From JANYJZ01 sp964523395 (GTDB lineage Bacteria; Bacteroidota; Ignavibacteria; UBA10030; SZUA-254): a DNA stretch of 64,000 nt. Location: positions 124,001 through 188,000 of the forward strand of contig CAZFXS010000005.1 of the NCBI GenBank assembly GCA_964523395.1, written 5' to 3'. The notes under the pieces were generated by a model. The model saw only the letters and a list, made by a program, of their open reading frames with translations. It was not told where the DNA came from and did no database searches. Shown here one piece after another: positions 42,465-51,590 of the stretch (its first letter is position 1; every line of letters begins with the position of its first letter). The position numbers were made by a program, and so were the translations under genes.

Positions 42465-45400
42465 ATGAGTATCAGAAAATGTACGCTGTTACTTCTGTCC
42501 TTTTTTTTACTGCTCACCTCCCCCCTTATCTCACAGCAATTTGATCCCGTGTTATTTAACAGCATGAAATGGAGAATGATCGGTCCGCATCGCGGCGGAA
42601 GAACGGTGGGCGCTGTTGGCGTACCGCAACAGCCGAATGTTTTCTACATCGGCGTTAATAACGGGGGTGTGTGGAAAACAAACGATTATGGCAGAATCTG
42701 GAAACCGATTTTTGATGATCAACCCACAGGCTCCATTGGCGATGTTGTTGTGGCTCCGTCAAATCCAAACGTTGTATATGTCGCAACAGGTGAAGGGCTA
42801 CAACGGCCCGATTTATCGGTCGGCGACGGTGTGTACAAATCTACAGATGCCGGAGTTACATGGAAGCATGTCGGATTGCGTGAAGGCCTTCAGATAGGAG
42901 GGCTTGCCATCGATCCCGTAAATGAAAACAGAGTCTTCGCCGCTGTATTAGGACATCCTTACGGAGCCAATACGGAACGCGGTGTCTATCGTACAACGAA
43001 CGGCGGCACATCGTGGGAAAAAGTGTTATACAAAGATGAAAATACCGGAGCTATCCAGGTAACCATTGATCCGAAGAATCCAAATATTGTGTACGCAGAC
43101 CTGTGGGCAAGCAGGCTCGGTCCGTGGGAGAACGGGCAATGGCAGGGTCCGGAAAGCGGATTATTTAAATCGACCGACGGCGGTACAACCTGGAAAAAGC
43201 TGACGACAGGCCTCCCGACATTTTCACAGGGATTAGGCAGAATTGGATTTTGTATCGCTCCAAGTGATCCAAACCGGATGTACGCGACGGTTGACGCTAC
43301 GCAACAGGGCGGTATCTATAGAAGCGATGATGCAGGTGAATCATGGAAATTAATGTCCACTGATACGCGGTATTGGGGACGCGGCAGTGATTTCGCCGAA
43401 GTAAAAGTTCATCCGAATAATCCGGACATTGTCTTTAGTGCAAATGTCGTTACATGGAAATCCACTGACGGCGCAAAAACCTGGACCGGATTCCGCGGCG
43501 CACCGGGCGGCGATGATTACCACCGCATCTGGATCAACCCGCTCAACCCCGACATTATTCTTCTCGCCACAGATCAGGGAGCAATCATCACCGTGAATGG
43601 CGGAGAAACATTCAGTTCATGGTATAACCAACCAACCGCGCAATTTTATCACGTAAGTACCGATAATGCTTTCCCCTACAATGTCTATGGAGGACAACAG
43701 GAAAGCGGATCGGTGGGAATTACCTCGCGCGGCAATGACGGCAGGACGACATTCCGCGAGTGGCATCCCGTCGGCGTTGAGGAATACGGATACGTAGCCC
43801 CCGACCCGCTTGATCCTAATATTATTTACGGTGGAAAAATTACACGCTTTGATAAACGAACCGGCCAGACACAGAACATAGCACCGGAACCTGTACGAAG
43901 CGGGAAATACCGTTTTTTGAGAACAGCACCTGTTTTGTTTTCACCTGTCGATCCGAAAACACTATACTTTGCCGGTAATGTTATTTTTAAAACGCGGACC
44001 GGCGGGGCTTCATGGGAAATTATCAGTCCCGACCTGACAAGGGAAACATGGGACATACCTGAAAATGTAGGAGTGTATCGCACGGAAGAAATGAAAACCA
44101 TGCCGCGGCGGGGTGTGATCTATACAGTTGCTCCGTCACCGAAAGACATCAATACTATCTGGGCTGGAACAGATGATGGATTGATTCACGTGACGAAGAA
44201 CGGCGGAACAACATGGAAGAACGTCACGCCTCCGGGTGTAACGTCATGGAGTAAAGTTTCACTGATCGATGCCGGACAATTTGACGCAAACACCGCATAC
44301 GCGGCAGTGAACAGGATACGGCTGGATGATTACACTCCGCACATTTACCGCACCCAGGACGGCGGTGCGACATGGAAAGAAATTGTCACGGGATTACCTG
44401 CCGACCCGATCAATGCTGTCCGGGAAGACCCGCACCGCAAAGGACTGTTATTTGCCGGCTCGGAGCGGGCTGTGTACGTTTCATTTGATAACGGAGAGCA
44501 TTGGCAGAGCTTGCGGTTGAATATGCCCGCGACATCTATACGTGATTTGGTAATTAAAGACGATGATATTGTCGTCGGTACACATGGAAGATCATTTTGG
44601 ATTTTGGATAACATTACGCCATTGCGGCAGCTTTCCGACAAAAAGAAAACCGACAATGTTATTCTGTATCAACCACAAACAGCATACCGTGTACGGTGGA
44701 ATATGAATACCGACACGCCGCTCCCGCAGGAAGAACCGGGCGGACAGAATCCTCCTGATGGAGCTATCATCGATTATTACCTTAAAGAGCAAGCTTCCGG
44801 ACCAGTCACACTGGAAATAGTTGATTCCAAAGGAAGAGTCATCCGGACATTTTCCAGCAACGACAAACCGTATGAAATCCCGGCTGTCAATATTCCTCAC
44901 TATTGGATACGTCCGCAACAGATACTTTCCGCCTCAGCAGGCTCGCACAGGTTTTTATGGGATGTTCATTACACTCCGCTCGACATTCCTCCCGCATACC
45001 CTATTTCGGCGATATTCGGGGAGACGGCCCCCGATCCGACGTCGCCTTGGGTAATGCCCGGAACATTCACAGCAAAACTTAGTGTCGATGGCAAGGCTTA
45101 CACTCAACCTCTTATTATTAAAATTGATCCCCGCGTAAAAACACCCCGCAAAGAGCTGCAACTCCAGCATGACCTGTCGATGGATTGCTACACTTCACGC
45201 GTGAACATAATGAATAATCTCAAAGAAGTAAGAAAAACCAGATCCCAGTTGGATAGCCTTATGAAGAAGGCTTCAGGAACTCTGTTATCAACACTTAAAG
45301 ACGCGCACCAGCTGGTTTCAATGATAGAAAACACACCGCAGGGAAGTCAGGAACCAAGCCTCAACCGGCTGAATGGCGCGTTTGCATCATGCTTTAACAT

Positions 45401-45581
45401 TCTTCACGATACAGATGCACCTCCGACAACTCAGATCTTTAAGGCAGTTTCTGAAGCGAAAAAGGATTGGAAACTAGTTGTAAAAAAATGGAACGATGTG
45501 ACATCAAAAAAAATCCCGGCGTTGAATGAAGTGCTACGCCGGGAAGGATTACAGACAATCGTCATTGACAACGTGAATTAA
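42465..45581 (+). CDS. Large exported Asp-box beta-propeller (sortilin/VPS10-like, glycosyl-hydrolase-74-type repeats)
   Basis: 1038 residues. Signal peptide at 1-23 (LLTSPLISQQ). At least ten Asp-box/BNR motifs of the form S/T-x-D/N-x-G-x-x-W occur between residues 75 and 680, for instance STDAGVTWKH, TTNGGTSWEK, STDGGTTWKK, SDDAGESWKL and TQDGGATWKE, giving two stacked propellers. A C-terminal region of about 320 residues has an immunoglobulin-like segment (PVTLEIVDSKGRVIRTF) and a helical tail. Such proteins are abundant in this group and are often called glycosyl hydrolase or VPS10-domain proteins; no catalytic acid pair could be assigned. It lacks a T9SS domain. RBS AAGGAA. Confidence 0.85.
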   Translation: MSIRKCTLLLLSFFLLLTSPLISQQFDPVLFNSMKWRMIGPHRGGRTVGAVGVPQQPNVFYIGVNNGGVWKTNDYGRIWKPIFDDQPTGSIGDVVVAPSNPNVVYVATGEGLQRPDLSVGDGVYKSTDAGVTWKHVGLREGLQIGGLAIDPVNENRVFAAVLGHPYGANTERGVYRTTNGGTSWEKVLYKDENTGAIQVTIDPKNPNIVYADLWASRLGPWENGQWQGPESGLFKSTDGGTTWKKLTTGLPTFSQGLGRIGFCIAPSDPNRMYATVDATQQGGIYRSDDAGESWKLMSTDTRYWGRGSDFAEVKVHPNNPDIVFSANVVTWKSTDGAKTWTGFRGAPGGDDYHRIWINPLNPDIILLATDQGAIITVNGGETFSSWYNQPTAQFYHVSTDNAFPYNVYGGQQESGSVGITSRGNDGRTTFREWHPVGVEEYGYVAPDPLDPNIIYGGKITRFDKRTGQTQNIAPEPVRSGKYRFLRTAPVLFSPVDPKTLYFAGNVIFKTRTGGASWEIISPDLTRETWDIPENVGVYRTEEMKTMPRRGVIYTVAPSPKDINTIWAGTDDGLIHVTKNGGTTWKNVTPPGVTSWSKVSLIDAGQFDANTAYAAVNRIRLDDYTPHIYRTQDGGATWKEIVTGLPADPINAVREDPHRKGLLFAGSERAVYVSFDNGEHWQSLRLNMPATSIRDLVIKDDDIVVGTHGRSFWILDNITPLRQLSDKKKTDNVILYQPQTAYRVRWNMNTDTPLPQEEPGGQNPPDGAIIDYYLKEQASGPVTLEIVDSKGRVIRTFSSNDKPYEIPAVNIPHYWIRPQQILSASAGSHRFLWDVHYTPLDIPPAYPISAIFGETAPDPTSPWVMPGTFTAKLSVDGKAYTQPLIIKIDPRVKTPRKELQLQHDLSMDCYTSRVNIMNNLKEVRKTRSQLDSLMKKASGTLLSTLKDAHQLVSMIENTPQGSQEPSLNRLNGAFASCFNILHDTDAPPTTQIFKAVSEAKKDWKLVVKKWNDVTSKKIPALNEVLRREGLQTIVIDNVN

Positions 45582-45631
45582 CACAAGGGCATTTCATACG
45601 GGAGTAACTTTTATCTAGGAGGATAGGCAAA

Positions 45632-46132
45632 GTGAATACATCTCAGCACATAATTTTCTTTATTTTGGGTTTTATGATTATGACAATTTCTGCTTCCGCC
45701 CAGGAGAAACGGTGGACTATTGCGCTTTCAAATCAAGACACCATTTATCATTGTTCTCTTGAGTATGTACTCGCTGACTCACTGAATGTTAGAACGTCGG
45801 GTGGTATCAGATCTCTGCCGGCTGCAGATATAACAACAATGCGATACGAGAAAGATTCGAAATTCTGGACCGGGGCAGGATTAGGATTGTTATTTGGGAC
45901 TATCGCGGGAGGTGTAGTCGGCGCTGTGACATATGAAAAAAAGCCTGATTCGTTTCTAGATTTTGGGCCGGGATTTAACGTAATCGGAGGAGCGTTTGGC
46001 GGCGGCGGCCTGGGTTTCATGACAGGCGGCGTAATCGGTTTAGTGCTGGGAGCTGATGAGGTATATGATTTTACTTCACTGACCGCTGAAGAAAAAATCA
46101 CTCTTCTCAAACAACTGATTACAAAGAGGTAG
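45632..46132 (+). CDS. Exported small protein with Gly-rich hydrophobic core
   Basis: 166 residues. The start is a GTG at 45632 with a strong AGGAGG upstream. Signal peptide at 1-23 (MIMTISASAQ). Residues 30-70 are polar (TIYHCSLEYVLADSLNVRT). Residues 85-140 are Gly-rich and hydrophobic (GAGLGLLFGTIAGGVVGAVT, GGAFGGGGLGFMTGGVIGLVLG), a glycine-zipper-like membrane segment. Function unknown. It converges with pepD, 25 bp away. Confidence 0.65.
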   Translation: MNTSQHIIFFILGFMIMTISASAQEKRWTIALSNQDTIYHCSLEYVLADSLNVRTSGGIRSLPAADITTMRYEKDSKFWTGAGLGLLFGTIAGGVVGAVTYEKKPDSFLDFGPGFNVIGGAFGGGGLGFMTGGVIGLVLGADEVYDFTSLTAEEKITLLKQLITKR

Positions 46133-46156
46133 GTCTTCTTCGTTAAATTACCGCAT

Positions 46157-47614
46157 CTATTTTACATTTCGTAAAATAGCCAGGAGAAAATCCCAGAATT
46201 TCTGCACGGTATCAATATAGATTTTTTCATCCGGTGAATGAACGCCTTCCAGCGTGGGCCCGAAGGATATCATGTCCATTCCCTGAAACTTTTCACCGAT
46301 GATGCCGCATTCCAGTCCCGCATGAATTGCCTTGATGTGCGGTTCTTTGCCGTACAGATCTTTGTATGTTGCTTTGGCGTGTTTCAGAATTGCCGATTGA
46401 AGATCCGGTTTCCAGCCGGGATAGCCGTCTGTTAATTCAACGTTAGCACCGCCGAGTTCAAAAATTGTCGCCACGCTTTCCTGAATTTCCCCCAGCTCAG
46501 AAGTGACCGAACTTCGCTGGCTGGTACCGAGCATGATTTCAGTCTTTGACGTTGTGATCACAGCTATGTTAGTGGACGTCTCGACCAATCCCGGAATATC
46601 GGAGCTCATTTTCATGACGCCATGAGGAAGCGCTGAAATCGTATTGCAGATATTTTTCTGCAACGTTTTTTTCAGCACTTTCCCTTTTTTCGCACCTGAA
46701 AGTTCACCGAGATCAATAATGAGATCCGGTTCAACAGAGGAGACTTCGGCCCTGATAAGCGTATTCATTTTCTTTACCAACGATACCGCTTCAGAGAATT
46801 TACTTTTCGGAATTGCCAAGACTGCTTCGGCTTCGCGCGGTATCGCATTCCGTTTATTCCCTCCCTGAATTGAGGAGAGCCTTGCACCGATCTCAGACAA
46901 CCTGAGAAGAACTCTGTTAAGAATTTTTATCGCGTTGCCGCGGTTTTTATCGATCTCAAGTCCTGAATGGCCGCCTTTTAATCCTTTCACCGTAAGGCGC
47001 GCGGAAGTAGAACCCGCAGGAGCTGGTTCGGATACAATTTTCCACTTACCAAGGGTATCTCTTCCGCCGGAACAGCCGACATATATTGCACCCTCCTCTT
47101 CGGAATCAAGATTTAATAACGTCTTACTCTCAATAAAACCGGGCGTAAGGTTATTCGCACCGGTCAGCCCTGTTTCTTCATCGACGGTGAACAGAAATTC
47201 TAAAGGGCCATGAACAAGGGAGCGGTCTTCCATGATTGCAAGATTTGTGGCAACCGCAATACCATTATCAGCACCGAGCGTTGTGCCATTCGCCATGAGG
47301 ACATTTCCTTTGAGTACCAACTCGAGCGGGTCACTCAGAAAGTCATGAACCTTATCGGCATTTTTCTCAGCCACCATATCGACATGCCCCTGCAGGGCAA
47401 TCATGCGGACATGTTCTTTTCCCAGAGAGGCCGGTTTCTTTACAACGATATTACCGAATGAATCCTTCTTTGCTTTCAGTCCGAGTTTAGCCGCAGTTTC
47501 AAAGACATATGCTACTATCTTTTCCTCATGTTTTGAAGGTCGCGGTATACGGGAAATCTCATAAAAATATTTCCAGACGAGTTCAGGTTTTAAACCTTGC
47601 AATGTTTCAGGCAA
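46157..47614 (-). CDS. pepD: Aminoacyl-histidine dipeptidase (PepD, M20 family)
   Basis: 485 residues, the usual PepD length. The metal site order is LQGHVDMVAEKN near residues 75-86 (His), LGADNGIAVA near 115-124 (Asp), TVDEETGLTGAN near 144-155 (Glu pair) and LDSEEEGAIYVGCSGG near 171-186. The start is read as TTG at 47614 with AAAGGA seven bases before it. It hydrolyses X-His and other dipeptides in the cytosol. It lies downstream of an OPT transporter gene and of proline dehydrogenase on the same strand, fitting import, cleavage and breakdown of peptides. Confidence 0.93.
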   Translation of the reverse strand: MPETLQGLKPELVWKYFYEISRIPRPSKHEEKIVAYVFETAAKLGLKAKKDSFGNIVVKKPASLGKEHVRMIALQGHVDMVAEKNADKVHDFLSDPLELVLKGNVLMANGTTLGADNGIAVATNLAIMEDRSLVHGPLEFLFTVDEETGLTGANNLTPGFIESKTLLNLDSEEEGAIYVGCSGGRDTLGKWKIVSEPAPAGSTSARLTVKGLKGGHSGLEIDKNRGNAIKILNRVLLRLSEIGARLSSIQGGNKRNAIPREAEAVLAIPKSKFSEAVSLVKKMNTLIRAEVSSVEPDLIIDLGELSGAKKGKVLKKTLQKNICNTISALPHGVMKMSSDIPGLVETSTNIAVITTSKTEIMLGTSQRSSVTSELGEIQESVATIFELGGANVELTDGYPGWKPDLQSAILKHAKATYKDLYGKEPHIKAIHAGLECGIIGEKFQGMDMISFGPTLEGVHSPDEKIYIDTVQKFWDFLLAILRNVK

Positions 47615-47636
47615 TGGAAATCCTTTCTAAAATGTT

Positions 47637-47699
47637 CTCTGCGCACTCCGTGTCTCTGTGGTAATATTATTTCACCGCAGAGACACAGAGGACACAGAG
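47637..47699. repeat. Inverted pair of CGCAGAGACAC-type repeats
   Basis: CTCTGCGCACTCCGTGTCTC with TGTGGT (to 47662) and, after an 11-nt AT loop, ACCGCAGAGACACAGAGGAC with ACAGAG (to 47699). The two copies face each other and form a stem of about 26 bp with mismatches. It lies between the OPT and PepD genes and could weaken read-through. Confidence 0.7.
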
Positions 47700-47706
47700 A
47701 GATTCA

Positions 47707-49776
47707 CTAAACTTTCGGTTGAGGCTTTTTGGCAACACGGTATAATGCCGCACCCATCAACGCGAAGAACAAGACGCCAAGCAACTGGAATCCATCCGCA
47801 CCGATGGCATGTTCAATGGACTGCTCCATATTCATTGTTGCCAGCGCCGCAAAAATATTATCATTCACGGAGAGCAGTGCAACGATGACACCGGCAAGAG
47901 CTCCGCCCGCGACAAGGCCTGTCGCGAAGAGACTGCCTGTTCCGAGTTCGCTGTCTTCAACTGTTTCACCACGGCGTTTCGCACCCCAGTCCACAATTCC
48001 TTTAATGGCTCCGCCGACAAAAATCGGCAGTGTTGTCGAAAGCGGGAGATACGCTCCGACTGCAAAGGAAAGTGCTTTCACTCCGCAGAGTTCCATGGTA
48101 ATAGCGAGGAACACACCGACCAGCACAAACTGCCAATCGAGGTTAAACGAGAGTAATCCTTTAATGAGTGTCGCCATTAATGTCCCTTGCGGCGCGGGAA
48201 ATTTATCGCTTCCGATCGCATGGGTCAACCCCTGGCTTGCCATTTCAGCAGTGGGTTGATCGAGAATTTTGATTGTCGCGCCAATAACAATTGAGGAAAC
48301 GATAGCGCCGACAAACAGACTCATTTGCTGGTATTTCGGCGTCGCGCCGACTATGTATCCGGTCTTAAGATCCTGGCTTGTCGCGCCGGCATTCGCGGCG
48401 GCAATACAGATCATACTTCCAACAACAAGCGCCATCGGTTCATAGAAACTTCCTGTCCATCCAACAACGATGAAGATAAGGCTTGTACCCATCAATGTCG
48501 CGATGGTCATTCCGGAAATCGGGTTTGAACTCGATCCGATAATACCGACGATGCGGCTGGACACTGTAACGAAGAAAAATCCAAAAATGACGACAAGAAT
48601 ACCAATGAGCAGTTTATTGATAATTGAATCGCCCGGGATCTGCGGCAGGAATGCCATCAGCAACACCAAACCGATACTGCCGATAATCACAGTCATAAAG
48701 GAAAGGTCGCGCTCAGTGCGTGCGATGGAGGATTCAGCTCCTTTATTTTTGAGTGAAGCGACACTGTTTTTGAACGATGAAATAATGGTCGGGAACGTTT
48801 TGATAAGTGTGATAAACCCGCCGGCGGCAACAGCCCCAGCACCGATCTGGCGCACATACGCGCGATATACCGCGACGGCCGTGTTCCCAAATGTCTGCGT
48901 CGCAGGATCCCAGCTTCCGGGACCACCTGCGGTCATAAGGTCTTTCAGATATCCGAGTTTAATGAGCTGCTCGGCAATAGTTGCAGCCGGAACTAATGAT
49001 GCAAGCAGAGGAATCAATCCGAGCCATGCCATCACACCGCCTGCGACTAAGACACCGGCGATTTTTGGTCCGATAATGTAACCGACACCCATATACTCGG
49101 GCGTAATCTCTCCGTTGACAGTTGCCGACGGGAAATATTTGTTTGCCTGACGGGTGACGAACGCCGGCGTCTCGGCAATAACATGGAAAACTTTTTGGAG
49201 CAATGCGTAAGCGAGAGCGAATCCCAATCCCTGATATGCTGTTTTCGCGAAGTCGCCCCCCTTTTCACCCGCAATAAGCACGGAAGCGCATGCGGTCCCT
49301 TCGGGATACGGCAGTGTGCCGTGTTCATTCACAATCAGCGAGCGGCGGAGAGGAATCATCATTAACGTTCCGAGCAAGCCGCCGAACATTGCCAGCGTGA
49401 GGATAGTCCAATAATTAAAATAATCCGCGCTGGAGGCGCCGTCTGCGCTTGCGGACAGGAAGAGAAAACCGGGCAACGTAAAGACAACGCCCGCCGCAAT
49501 TGATTCTCCTGCCGATCCTGCGGTCTGGATAATATTGTTCTCAAGAATTGTCGTCTTGAGAAACTTCCTGCCAATCGAAATCGCGAGAACGGCAATCGGG
49601 ATGGATGCTGAAACGGTAAGTCCGGCTTTCAACGCAAGGTACACTGTCGCGGCGCCAAACAGGATCCCGAAAAACGCGCCAAGGATAATCGCCTTGACCG
49701 TAAACTCGGGCACAATCTGCGACGCGGGAATAAACGATTGAAAAACGGACGTGGATTTATTGTTGTTCTCAGCCAT
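47707..49776 (-). CDS. OPT family oligopeptide transporter (copy 2)
   Basis: 689 residues. It has the same landmarks as copy 1 (30979-33105): LGAFFGILFGAATVYLALKA, NNIIQTAGSAGESIAAGVVF, PYPEGTACASVLIAGEKGG and NAGATSQDLKTGYIVGATPK, with about 16 TM segments. The start has AGAGGAG upstream. It follows proline dehydrogenase by 54 bp and precedes pepD, so the three form a likely operon for use of proline-rich or histidyl peptides. Substrate not predictable from sequence. Confidence 0.92.
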   Translation of the reverse strand: MAENNNKSTSVFQSFIPASQIVPEFTVKAIILGAFFGILFGAATVYLALKAGLTVSASIPIAVLAISIGRKFLKTTILENNIIQTAGSAGESIAAGVVFTLPGFLFLSASADGASSADYFNYWTILTLAMFGGLLGTLMMIPLRRSLIVNEHGTLPYPEGTACASVLIAGEKGGDFAKTAYQGLGFALAYALLQKVFHVIAETPAFVTRQANKYFPSATVNGEITPEYMGVGYIIGPKIAGVLVAGGVMAWLGLIPLLASLVPAATIAEQLIKLGYLKDLMTAGGPGSWDPATQTFGNTAVAVYRAYVRQIGAGAVAAGGFITLIKTFPTIISSFKNSVASLKNKGAESSIARTERDLSFMTVIIGSIGLVLLMAFLPQIPGDSIINKLLIGILVVIFGFFFVTVSSRIVGIIGSSSNPISGMTIATLMGTSLIFIVVGWTGSFYEPMALVVGSMICIAAANAGATSQDLKTGYIVGATPKYQQMSLFVGAIVSSIVIGATIKILDQPTAEMASQGLTHAIGSDKFPAPQGTLMATLIKGLLSFNLDWQFVLVGVFLAITMELCGVKALSFAVGAYLPLSTTLPIFVGGAIKGIVDWGAKRRGETVEDSELGTGSLFATGLVAGGALAGVIVALLSVNDNIFAALATMNMEQSIEHAIGADGFQLLGVLFFALMGAALYRVAKKPQPKV

Positions 49777-49830
49777 AGAGTACTCCTCTAATGTTAGATC
49801 CCGTTCTGAGCGGGACGCTGAATGAAATTG

Positions 49831-50742
49831 TTAGTTAAGTTGATTTTTCGTGAACAATGATTTCAGCACATACCCTGCGATTTGCGGGTTTTCTTTAAAA
49901 CGCCGTAACGAATATTGATACCACTGCTTGCCAAACGGAACATAAATCCGGATGCGGTGACCATCGCGAAGGATTTTCGCTCGAAGTTCAGGCCGTACAC
50001 CCAATAACATTTGAAATTCGTAGTCGGATTTCTTTAATCCTTTTTTTGAAATTAAACCATACGCGGCATTTACCAGCGCGGTATCATGCGTAGCAATGCC
50101 GACATACGCCTTCCGGCTCAACATAAGGTCAAGAACACGGACAAAGTTATTATTCACTTCCTCCCGTTCTTTGAATGCGATTTCCGCGGGCTCTATATAT
50201 ATGCCTTTACACAGCCGGAAATTGTTCAGACCGCTACTCATCATCCCATCGACATCGGCTTCCGTCCGTTTCAGATACGCCTGAACAACGATTCCAACAT
50301 TTTTAAAATCTTTGCACAACTGCCGGTACACCCACAAGGTGTCGTCGGTACAGCTTGAGTCTTCCATATCGATACGGATAAAATTCTTCAACTCTGCCGC
50401 CCGTGTAACAATCATCGTCATGTTATCGAGGCAAAACTGCTTATCGAGCTTCAGGCCGACCTGCGTCAGCTTAATGGAAACATTCGAATCAAGGTGTTCG
50501 GTGGCGATAGCATCAAGAACTTCCAAGATCATAGAGCGGGAGGCAATTGCCTCATCGCGGTGATGAATATCTTCTCCAAGCACATCAAGAGTCGCCATCG
50601 CACCGAGAGAATTTAATTCCTTGACAACCCGGACCGCGTCGGAAATATCTTCACCGGCAATGTAACGGCTTGCAAATTGACGAATAATGGCTTTGGGAAC
50701 GGCTGGGAGTGTGGAGACAATAAGCTTATTGAGAGGATTCAT
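49831..50742 (-). CDS. Proline dehydrogenase (monofunctional PRODH)
   Basis: 303 residues from the ATG at 50742; a TTG at 50814 opens the frame but the first 24 residues are not family-like, whereas MNPLNKLIVSTLPAVPKAII matches the known start. PRODH motifs: ATLDVLGED near residues 49-57, SIKLTQVGLKLDKQFC near 90-105, FIRIDMEDSSCTDDTL near 120-135, VQAYLKRTEAD near 155-165, RLCKGIYIEP near 180-189, ATHDTALV near 218-225, FQMLLGVR near 246-253 and RIYVPFGKQWYQYSLRR near the end. It oxidises proline to P5C with FAD and passes electrons to quinone. The partner P5C dehydrogenase is at 2209-3765. Confidence 0.93.
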   Translation of the reverse strand: MNPLNKLIVSTLPAVPKAIIRQFASRYIAGEDISDAVRVVKELNSLGAMATLDVLGEDIHHRDEAIASRSMILEVLDAIATEHLDSNVSIKLTQVGLKLDKQFCLDNMTMIVTRAAELKNFIRIDMEDSSCTDDTLWVYRQLCKDFKNVGIVVQAYLKRTEADVDGMMSSGLNNFRLCKGIYIEPAEIAFKEREEVNNNFVRVLDLMLSRKAYVGIATHDTALVNAAYGLISKKGLKKSDYEFQMLLGVRPELRAKILRDGHRIRIYVPFGKQWYQYSLRRFKENPQIAGYVLKSLFTKNQLN

Positions 50743-50856
50743 TGAGATTGTATCAAGCAAATAAAATTCATCAGCGTCTGTTTTAAGATTTGTTGCCGTG
50801 AAACGTATTCTCAAATTTGATGAATATAGGTAAGATGCCTGATAAAATCAAGCAAA

Positions 50857-51002
50857 CATGAGGAACGGTACTGTCCTATTTTGACTTAGAACACCCTTCG
50901 CCTCCGCTCAGGGTGTAGCCCACGGTCATGGTGAGTCCCGCAGAGCGGGAAACCATGACGAGATCCTAGAAAGTTCAAATTAGGACAGTACATGAGGAAC
51001 GG
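50857..51002. other. Target-site duplication around a MITE-like insertion
   Basis: CATGAGGAACGG at 50857-50868 is repeated exactly at 50991-51002, abutting both ends of the element at 50869-50990. A 12-bp perfect direct repeat at the exact element borders is what insertion leaves. Confidence 0.8.
50869..50990. mobile_element. MITE-like element, long copy with terminal inverted repeats
   Basis: 122 bp. Left end TACTGTCCTATTTTGAC, right end the inverse of TACTGTCCTAATTTGAA. The inner part repeats the ACACCCTTCG/CTCCGCTCAGGGTGT hairpin of the short copy and adds a second hairpin: GTCATGGT and ACCATGAC arms around GTCCCGC and GCGGGA. It lies between proline dehydrogenase and spmB. No ORF inside, so it would depend on a transposase elsewhere. 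Confidence 0.82.
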
Positions 51003-51044
51003 TTTCGGATAACATCCTCTTATTGAAACGGGAAGGGAGTTTTT

Positions 51045-51590
51045 TCATCCCCAAAGGAGTCTTGTCACCCACACGGACATGAGAATCGCAACAATATCGG
51101 CAACGATTCCCGCCGGAACCGCCTGACGCGTTTTGGATACGCCGACCGATCCGAAATAGACCGCAAGGACATAAAATGTCGTTTCGCCGCTCCCCATCAT
51201 CACACTTACCATTCTCCCGATCAGCGAATCGGGCCCTTGTGATTTGAAAATTTCGGACATCACTCCGAGCGCGCCGCTTCCCGACAAGGGACGCATCAGC
51301 GCCATTGGCAATGCCTCCGAGGGCATTCCGATAAGATTAGTAACAGGTGAAAGTATCGCCGCGAGAATTTCCATGGCACCCCCGGCACGGAAGACACCGA
51401 TAGCCACAAGCATTGCAACGAGATAAGGAATAATGCGCACACCGACATTAAATCCTTCCTTTGCTCCCTCTACAAATGCCTCGTATATCTTTACCTTCTT
51501 TACGGCGCCATAGACAACGATACATGTCACAAGCAGCGGTATCGCCACGACGGAAATAATACTCATGACATTGACTAACGCATCAATCAT
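51045..51590 (-). CDS. spmB: SpmB-like membrane protein (Gate domain)
   Basis: 181 residues from the ATG at 51590. The open frame extends 61 codons upstream, but that part overlaps spmA out of frame and is Arg-rich. About five TM segments; the Gate-domain motifs are RIIPYLVAMLVAIGVFRAGGA near residues 54-74, MALMRPLSGSGALG near 100-113 and MMGSGETTFYVLAVYFGSVG near 130-149. SpmB pairs with SpmA. In Bacillus they affect spore core dehydration; in non-sporulators they are thought to be transporters related to nucleoside carriers. It overlaps spmA by 8 bp. Confidence 0.88.
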   Translation of the reverse strand: MIDALVNVMSIISVVAIPLLVTCIVVYGAVKKVKIYEAFVEGAKEGFNVGVRIIPYLVAMLVAIGVFRAGGAMEILAAILSPVTNLIGMPSEALPMALMRPLSGSGALGVMSEIFKSQGPDSLIGRMVSVMMGSGETTFYVLAVYFGSVGVSKTRQAVPAGIVADIVAILMSVWVTRLLWG

